Below, piece after piece: positions 59,642-64,000 of a stretch of 64,000 nucleotides of DNA. The notes under the pieces are model-generated. The model was not told the origin of the DNA and ran no database searches. It was given only the letters and a program-made list of their open reading frames with translations. The stretch's first letter is position 1, and every line of letters begins with the position of its first letter. The DNA comes from Gulosibacter molinativorax. Lineage in GTDB: Bacteria; Actinomycetota; Actinomycetes; Actinomycetales; Microbacteriaceae. Position numbers and translations under genes: made by a program. The DNA lies in the NCBI RefSeq assembly GCF_003010915.2, contig NZ_CP028426.1, positions 2,232,001 through 2,296,000 on the forward strand. The letters run 5' to 3'.

Positions 59642-60589
59642 ATGGATAGGCGCTGGGTTGCAACCGAGTTTGGCAAGGGCATCGAGGCCCTCGAGTATCA
59701 AACGGTCGAGGTGCCAGCGCCCGGTCCGGGCGAGGTCACCATCCGAGTTCGTGCGGTCAGCATCAATCGCTTCGACACAAAGATCATCAATATCCTCGAC
59801 GATCCCGCGAAGCTTCCGTACCCGCTCGGTGCGGAGGCGGCCGGAGTGGTCGCGGCAGTGGGGCCGGACCCCGACCAGAACGTCAGCGGCGACGGACAGC
59901 TCGTCGCAGTCGGCGACGAGGTGATCACGTTCCGCGGACGCGGCACGTACGCGACCCGCTTCAACGTCGCGGCAAAGCACGTCCACCACAAGCCTAAGAG
60001 CCTCCCGTTCCCGCAAGCCGCTGGACTCTTGCTCGTCGGCACGACCGCCGCCGAGATGCTGTACCGGGTCAAGCCCAAGCGAGGCGAAACGGTGCTGCTG
60101 CATGGCGCATCCGGTGCCCTTGGCGAGAGCCTGCTGCAACAAGCCGCGAAGCAGTGCCTCGACGTGATCGGCACGTCCTCCGAGCGCCACTTCGATAACG
60201 TGCGGCGCTATGGCGGCACCCCGATTGAATACGGGCCAGGTCTCGCGGTGCGAGTGCGCGAGGCCTCCCGCGACGGCATCGACATCGCGCTCGACGCGGC
60301 GGGCACCGACGAGGCGACCAACGTCTCGCTCGAGTTTGTGCTCGACCGCAGGCGCATCCTCACGGTAGTGCGCGGTGATCTCGCCAAGAAGTACGGCTTC
60401 CAGTACATCGACGGCTCCGGCGAGGGGCGCGTGTACCGCGACGGGGTGAGCGCAGAGTTGCTTGCGGTGGCGGCTTCCGGTGAACTCGAGGTGCCGATCG
60501 CGCGCACGTTCGATTTGTCTGAGGCCAAGGTAGCGCTCGAGTACATCGCCGCCGGAAACGCTGGCGGAAAGATCGTGCTGACCGCCTAG
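59642..60589 (+). CDS. MDR-superfamily NADP-dependent oxidoreductase (quinone-reductase-like)
   Basis: The ATG at 59642 gives 315 residues starting DRRWVATEFGKGIEALEYQTVEVP. The GroES-like domain (NRFDTKIINILDDP, GAEAAGVVAAVG) is followed by a Rossmann domain with LLHGASGALGESLLQQAAKQ. The zinc ligands of alcohol dehydrogenases are absent, as in quinone oxidoreductases and enoyl reductases. It is ~50% similar by eye to the next gene and probably arose by tandem duplication. No clear Shine-Dalgarno is present. The open frame extending upstream into the IS is not its start. Confidence 0.82.
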   Translation: MDRRWVATEFGKGIEALEYQTVEVPAPGPGEVTIRVRAVSINRFDTKIINILDDPAKLPYPLGAEAAGVVAAVGPDPDQNVSGDGQLVAVGDEVITFRGRGTYATRFNVAAKHVHHKPKSLPFPQAAGLLLVGTTAAEMLYRVKPKRGETVLLHGASGALGESLLQQAAKQCLDVIGTSSERHFDNVRRYGGTPIEYGPGLAVRVREASRDGIDIALDAAGTDEATNVSLEFVLDRRRILTVVRGDLAKKYGFQYIDGSGEGRVYRDGVSAELLAVAASGELEVPIARTFDLSEAKVALEYIAAGNAGGKIVLTA

Positions 60590-60636
60590 TTTTCGCGCCT
60601 GGTTTCCTTCAGGCGTGATCGCTACCCTCTTGCAGT

Positions 60637-61611
60637 ATGACGAAAGCGGATGCGCGAAGCGGCGACAATCACGGCGCGGACATGCGATGGGTGGCCACGA
60701 AGTTTGATGGGCTCGACTCGTTAGAGTTCCAGTCGTTCGAACTTCCGGAGCCCGCGGCGGATGAGATCACCATCAGGGTCGCCGCCGCCGGGGTCAACCC
60801 GATCGACCTCAAGATCCTCGGGCGGCTGAGCGACCCATCGCTCCTCCCCCGCCCGGTCGGCTACGAACTTTCGGGCGTCGTCGAGGCGATCGGTTCGGAT
60901 GCACGGCCCGCGACCCCGGGGCTGAAAGTCGGTGACGAGGTCGTCGCGTTCCGCACGCCGGGTGGGTATGCGACGCGGATCAACGTGCCCGCGAAGGATG
61001 TTTTCGCGAAGCCCCCGACGCTCTCGTTCGACGAAGCGGCCGGACTGCTGCTCGTCGCCACGACAGCCGCCGAGATGCTCGACAAAGTGGGAGTGAAAGA
61101 AGGCGACACGGTTCTGCTGCACGGCGCATCCGGTGCCATCGGGGCGATCGTGCTGCAGCTCGCCGCCCGCCTCGGGGCGACCGTGATTGGCACGACTTCG
61201 GCTCGCAACGCGGAGAACGTCAGCCGGTTCGGCGGCATCCCGGTGGAATACGGCGAGGGCTTGGCCGATCGTGTGCGTGCTGCGGCTCCCGACGGCGTCA
61301 CCGTCGCGCTCGATGCGGCCGGGACCGACGAGGCGATTCAGACTTCGCTCGAGCTCGTGAGTGACCGAAACCGCATCTTGACGATCGTGGTGCAGGCCGA
61401 GGCCGAAAAGCACGGCTTCCACCACGTTGGTGGCTCGAATCCCGACAGCGCGGCATTCCGGGATGCGCACCGGGCCGAGCTCATCGAACTCGCGGGGTCG
61501 GGCGAGCTGCAAGTCCCGATTTCGCATACGATTCCGCTCGAGGAGGCCAAGTTCGCGCTCGACCTCGTCGCACACGGCAGCGCATCCGGCAAGGTCGTGC
61601 TGCACCCCTAG
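60637..61611 (+). CDS. MDR-superfamily NADP-dependent oxidoreductase, paralogue of the preceding gene
   Basis: The 324-residue protein has GVNPIDLKILGRLSDPSLLPRPVGYELSGVVEAIGSD and the coenzyme motif LLHGASGAIGAIVLQLAARLGA; no zinc site. It follows its paralogue by 47 bases, likely in one transcript. The stop codon TAG (61609-61611) is shared with the left boundary of the IS1182-family element, which inserted exactly at the gene end. Substrate unknown (quinones or activated enones in the family). Confidence 0.85.
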   Translation: MTKADARSGDNHGADMRWVATKFDGLDSLEFQSFELPEPAADEITIRVAAAGVNPIDLKILGRLSDPSLLPRPVGYELSGVVEAIGSDARPATPGLKVGDEVVAFRTPGGYATRINVPAKDVFAKPPTLSFDEAAGLLLVATTAAEMLDKVGVKEGDTVLLHGASGAIGAIVLQLAARLGATVIGTTSARNAENVSRFGGIPVEYGEGLADRVRAAAPDGVTVALDAAGTDEAIQTSLELVSDRNRILTIVVQAEAEKHGFHHVGGSNPDSAAFRDAHRAELIELAGSGELQVPISHTIPLEEAKFALDLVAHGSASGKVVLHP

Positions 61612-63430
61612 GACGCTGCTGATTATTGGGGGTTCAGGAGTCCCCGCGAGTCGCTGAGGGCGATTTTTTGCTCTGCGACGGGGCGTCTTGTCGACTGCTG
61701 AACTGCCGGAATCGGATCTCGGTTCCGGCCCGATGGTCCGCCCAGGCCACCCGTGCCCGGCCGTGGCCGGTGGGAGGCAGCAGCCCTCCCTTCGCGGTGT
61801 TATCCAAGAACCCAGACCCCGTTCTGACTACTCAAGCCGAGAGTGAGGAGCCGTTTGAGGTTGATACCAGCCGCCCGGTTCAGCCACCAGGCGTTGTTCT
61901 TCACAACACCCCGGTAAGGAACCCGGCGGGCCCCGCGTGTCATCCACGCGATCGAGCGTTCAACCATGGGCCTGTGTTGTCGATAGACGGATTGAAAGTC
62001 AGGATGCAGGGCGCGCGCCCGGTGTTCACGTTGAATTTCTTGCTGTGGATGCAACACCATTTTGCGGCCGCGGGCGGCGGTCGTGCACTGGGCTCTCAGC
62101 GGGCAACCCGCGCAAGCCGCCCCGAAAGTGACCGTGCGTTTTGAGGTGATCGATCGAGTGATTCCCGCCGGGCAAATGACGGCGCGGTTGGCCTCGTCGA
62201 TGGTGAAGTCATCAATGGTGAACCCGCCCGGGACGGCTCTGCTCAACGGCATCGGCTTGATGATCGGAACATGCCCAGCAGCGGTGACCTGCGCGAGGAG
62301 GTCACCACTGCCATAAGCAGAATCGCCGAGGACCTCCACCATGTCAGATCCAATGCTGGTGTCCGCGGCCACGAGCTCGACGCCGCGGACCGCGTCACTG
62401 TTCTGCGCCCCCGATGCTTTCGTCAACGCGGCCGCGGTCACCAGGCCGGTGTCGGGCTCGATCGCAATGTGGGCTTTGAAGCCGTCTTGTTTCTTCTCCC
62501 GGCTCTTGTGTGCGTGGCGAGTGTCGGGGTCAACGGTCGAGATCACCCTGTCGGGTGCGACCTTCCGGGCGATCCGCCAGCGCCCGTCCGTGCCGTCCGA
62601 TCCCTCGGCCGGTTCAACGTCTTGACCTGCGACGAGAGCGAGGAGCGCGACCGTCTCCTGCTGCGGCTCCGTCAGCATGGTCGTGTCGATCGCCGCGAGC
62701 AATGCCAGCGCGTCGGTTACGAGTCGGGAGACAAGGTCGTCCCTGGCCGCTTTGTCATCCCAAGCGATGTCGGGTTTCCCCGGCTGGGCATAGTCATGGC
62801 CAGGCAGACCGGCCACGATCGTATCGGCTCCCGGGATCTCCCGACCGACCCGCCGGATCTGCGCAACCAACTGCGTCACCGTGTCCTGGCGGGCAACGGC
62901 ATCATCCAGAATCGTCGAGTCCAACGCCCGACGCTTACGACCAGAGAGCGCCCCAGACCGCGCAATGACCTCAGCCACCGCCTCGAAAATACGGTGCGGG
63001 CGTGTGCTCGCGGCCAGGCGGCGGCGCCAATAGGTCAACACCGTCGGATGGAACGACGTTTCCGTCAATCCGAAACCACACGCCGCTTTCCAACGCAAAT
63101 CAAACGTCACTGCTTCCGCTGTCTCCCGGTCCGACAACGAGTGCAACGTCTGCAACACCATCACCGAAGCGATCACGTCCGCCGGCGTCGACGGGCGTCC
63201 ACGGCCCGAGGGAAACAAGTCCGCGAACGCGTCATCGGGGAACAACTCGTGCCGGTGCTCGGCCAGGAACGCGAACACCGACCCAACCGGCAACATGTGA
63301 CCGGCGAACGCACCGACATCCAACAACTGACGCTGACCATCATCACGACCCTGCATAAATCCAGTCTTAAACACCGGCGCCAGGAACGACAGAGGCGCGC
63401 CTTAAACCGCCAAGATAAATCAGCAGTCTC
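61611..63430 (-). mobile_element. IS1182-family insertion sequence
   Basis: Terminal repeats GGACGCTGCTGATTATT (61611 onward) and, on the other strand, GGAGACTGCTGATTTATC at the right end enclose one transposase gene. The flanks GCACCCCTA and TAGGGGTGC show insertion into the palindrome GCACCCC-TA-GGGGTGC with a TA duplication. That palindrome was probably the terminator of the gene ending at 61611. Confidence 0.85.
61800..63374 (-). CDS. IS1182-family transposase
   Basis: This 524-residue transposase (GTG 63374, or ATG 63356) has an N-terminal DUF772 domain (GRGRPSTPADVIASVMVLQTLHSLSDRETAEAV). The catalytic core follows: RALDSTILDDA (first Asp), VEVLGDSAYGSGDLL (second Asp) and the C-terminal VYRQHRPMVERSIAWM (Glu) with the CAGCPLRAQCT cysteine cluster typical of IS1182. 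It looks intact. Its terminal region continues to 61611. Confidence 0.9.
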   Translation of the reverse strand: MFKTGFMQGRDDGQRQLLDVGAFAGHMLPVGSVFAFLAEHRHELFPDDAFADLFPSGRGRPSTPADVIASVMVLQTLHSLSDRETAEAVTFDLRWKAACGFGLTETSFHPTVLTYWRRRLAASTRPHRIFEAVAEVIARSGALSGRKRRALDSTILDDAVARQDTVTQLVAQIRRVGREIPGADTIVAGLPGHDYAQPGKPDIAWDDKAARDDLVSRLVTDALALLAAIDTTMLTEPQQETVALLALVAGQDVEPAEGSDGTDGRWRIARKVAPDRVISTVDPDTRHAHKSREKKQDGFKAHIAIEPDTGLVTAAALTKASGAQNSDAVRGVELVAADTSIGSDMVEVLGDSAYGSGDLLAQVTAAGHVPIIKPMPLSRAVPGGFTIDDFTIDEANRAVICPAGITRSITSKRTVTFGAACAGCPLRAQCTTAARGRKMVLHPQQEIQREHRARALHPDFQSVYRQHRPMVERSIAWMTRGARRVPYRGVVKNNAWWLNRAAGINLKRLLTLGLSSQNGVWVLG

Positions 63431-63440
63431 CTAGGGGTGC

Positions 63441-63533
63441 TTCCCGAGTAGCGAAGCGTATCGAGGGGCGGTTCCCGAGTAGCGAAGCGTATCGAGGGGC
63501 GGTTCCCGAGTAGCGAAGCGTATCGAGGGGCGG
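63441..63533. repeat. Three tandem 31-bp repeats of the GAGTAGCGAAGCGTATCGA family
   Basis: Units at 63441, 63472 and 63503 are identical (TTCCCGAGTAGCGAAGCGTA...GAGGGGCGG). The core word resembles the arms at 24336-24395, and a complement-strand relative occurs near 23125. It lies in the spacer between the IS1182 element and the gene at 63561. Confidence 0.85.
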
Positions 63534-63560
63534 GCCCCTACTCCTCAACGACCCCGGCCC

Positions 63561-63992
63561 CTACTCCGACTCCTCCGCATCCTCCTTCACGAGCCCGAGC
63601 CGGATGCGCCGCAGATCCTCGAGGAGCGCCCCAATCAGGATCCAGTTGCCTTCCTTCGGCGGTCGCATCTCGAGCGGTGCCGTGAGCGCAGGCACCATCG
63701 ACGTGAGCGGATTCGGGTTCACGTCCGCCTCGTGCACGGCCAGGCGCACGTCGTGCGCCGCGCGGTCGAGCTGATCCGCGATATCGTGCGCGAACGGCTC
63801 CTCGGCAAGCGAGTCGGTGTAGTGGTCGTAGTAGGCGCGCGTCATGCCGAGCACCTGTGTCCCGATCGGCATCAGCACTTTTTCGAGCAGCCGCTTCATC
63901 TCATCGAGCTCATCGCGGTGCTTCGAACGGCGCGGATTCACCATCAGCGATTCGTACCCCTCTTCGATCGCCTTCTTCGCCGCCTCCTGCAT
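63561..63992 (-). CDS. Hypothetical protein, probably 5'-truncated by the window edge
   Basis: The 143 codons visible start at ATG 63992, but the frame stays open to the window end and the first residues (QEAAKKAIEEGYESLMVNPRR) look internal. The product is hydrophilic and helical (DELDEMKRLLEKVLMPIGTQVL, DIADQLDRAAHDVRLAV) with no recognised family, signal peptide or catalytic motif. Confidence 0.55.
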   Translation of the reverse strand: MQEAAKKAIEEGYESLMVNPRRSKHRDELDEMKRLLEKVLMPIGTQVLGMTRAYYDHYTDSLAEEPFAHDIADQLDRAAHDVRLAVHEADVNPNPLTSMVPALTAPLEMRPPKEGNWILIGALLEDLRRIRLGLVKEDAEESE

Positions 63993-64000
63993 CGGGCGTA

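Overview
The window is high-GC DNA from an actinobacterium. Codon use, GTG and TTG starts, several leaderless-looking genes, an LAxTG sortase substrate, an Eis-type acetyltransferase and a very frequent GGATGCG/CGCATCC word in the core genes suggest Microbacteriaceae or a close relative. I cannot name the genus. No rRNA, tRNA or CRISPR array was recognised.

Layout: (1) 1-27.3 kb is mainly chromosomal: a sulfonate/nitrate-type binding lipoprotein, an LAQTG surface protein, a NarL-type two-component system, a repeat cluster, an RHH/RelE toxin-antitoxin pair, flavohaemoglobin with a TetR regulator, a Doc-type pair, metB next to a nonsense-mutated cystathionine beta-synthase gene, a DUF817 membrane protein, an acyl-CoA dehydrogenase with a divergent LysR gene, AIM24, Eis, an EamA/LysR pair, an AraC regulator, and the distal half of a branched-chain amino-acid (liv) operon. 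(2) 27.3-34.7 kb is a mobile element inserted inside livH. It carries a tyrosine recombinase, a small XRE protein and a zinc-ribbon recombinase-like protein, plus a cadmium-type cassette (cmtR, P1B ATPase, cadD, lspA, thioredoxin-like protein). (3) 34.7-40.0 kb returns to the chromosome: the 5' part of livH, livK with a disturbed start, a META lipoprotein, an MFS exporter, alanine dehydrogenase and a YciI protein. (4) 40.0-59.5 kb is an island bounded by two nearly identical IS5-family copies. It contains a cation diffusion facilitator, IS481 and cytosine-methyltransferase remnants, and a MobF relaxase gene (traA) cut in two by an 11.6-kb integrative element. (5) 59.5-64 kb holds two paralogous zinc-independent MDR oxidoreductases, an IS1182-family element, short tandem repeats and a partial hypothetical gene.

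The most unusual part is the nested structure in region 4. A large-serine-recombinase element, itself carrying a complete MobF relaxase/helicase, has integrated into the relaxase gene of another mobile element. Both attachment sites are visible: the genomic sequence reads on across a shared CTCGGCTA, and the element ends form inverted arms as expected for a serine-integrase attP. Next to attR lies an unusual three-gene operon: a putative HEPN-like protein, a tandem-OB AAA+ ATPase and a DUF6414-like protein. It looks like accessory, possibly anti-phage, cargo and is the best candidate for an undescribed system here.

Several genes carry single lesions that could be real decay or assembly errors: an in-frame TAG in cbs, a G6 tract in traA, and an apparent missing A at the start of livK. 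Together with the livH insertion, they would leave this strain without a working liv transporter and without this cystathionine beta-synthase.
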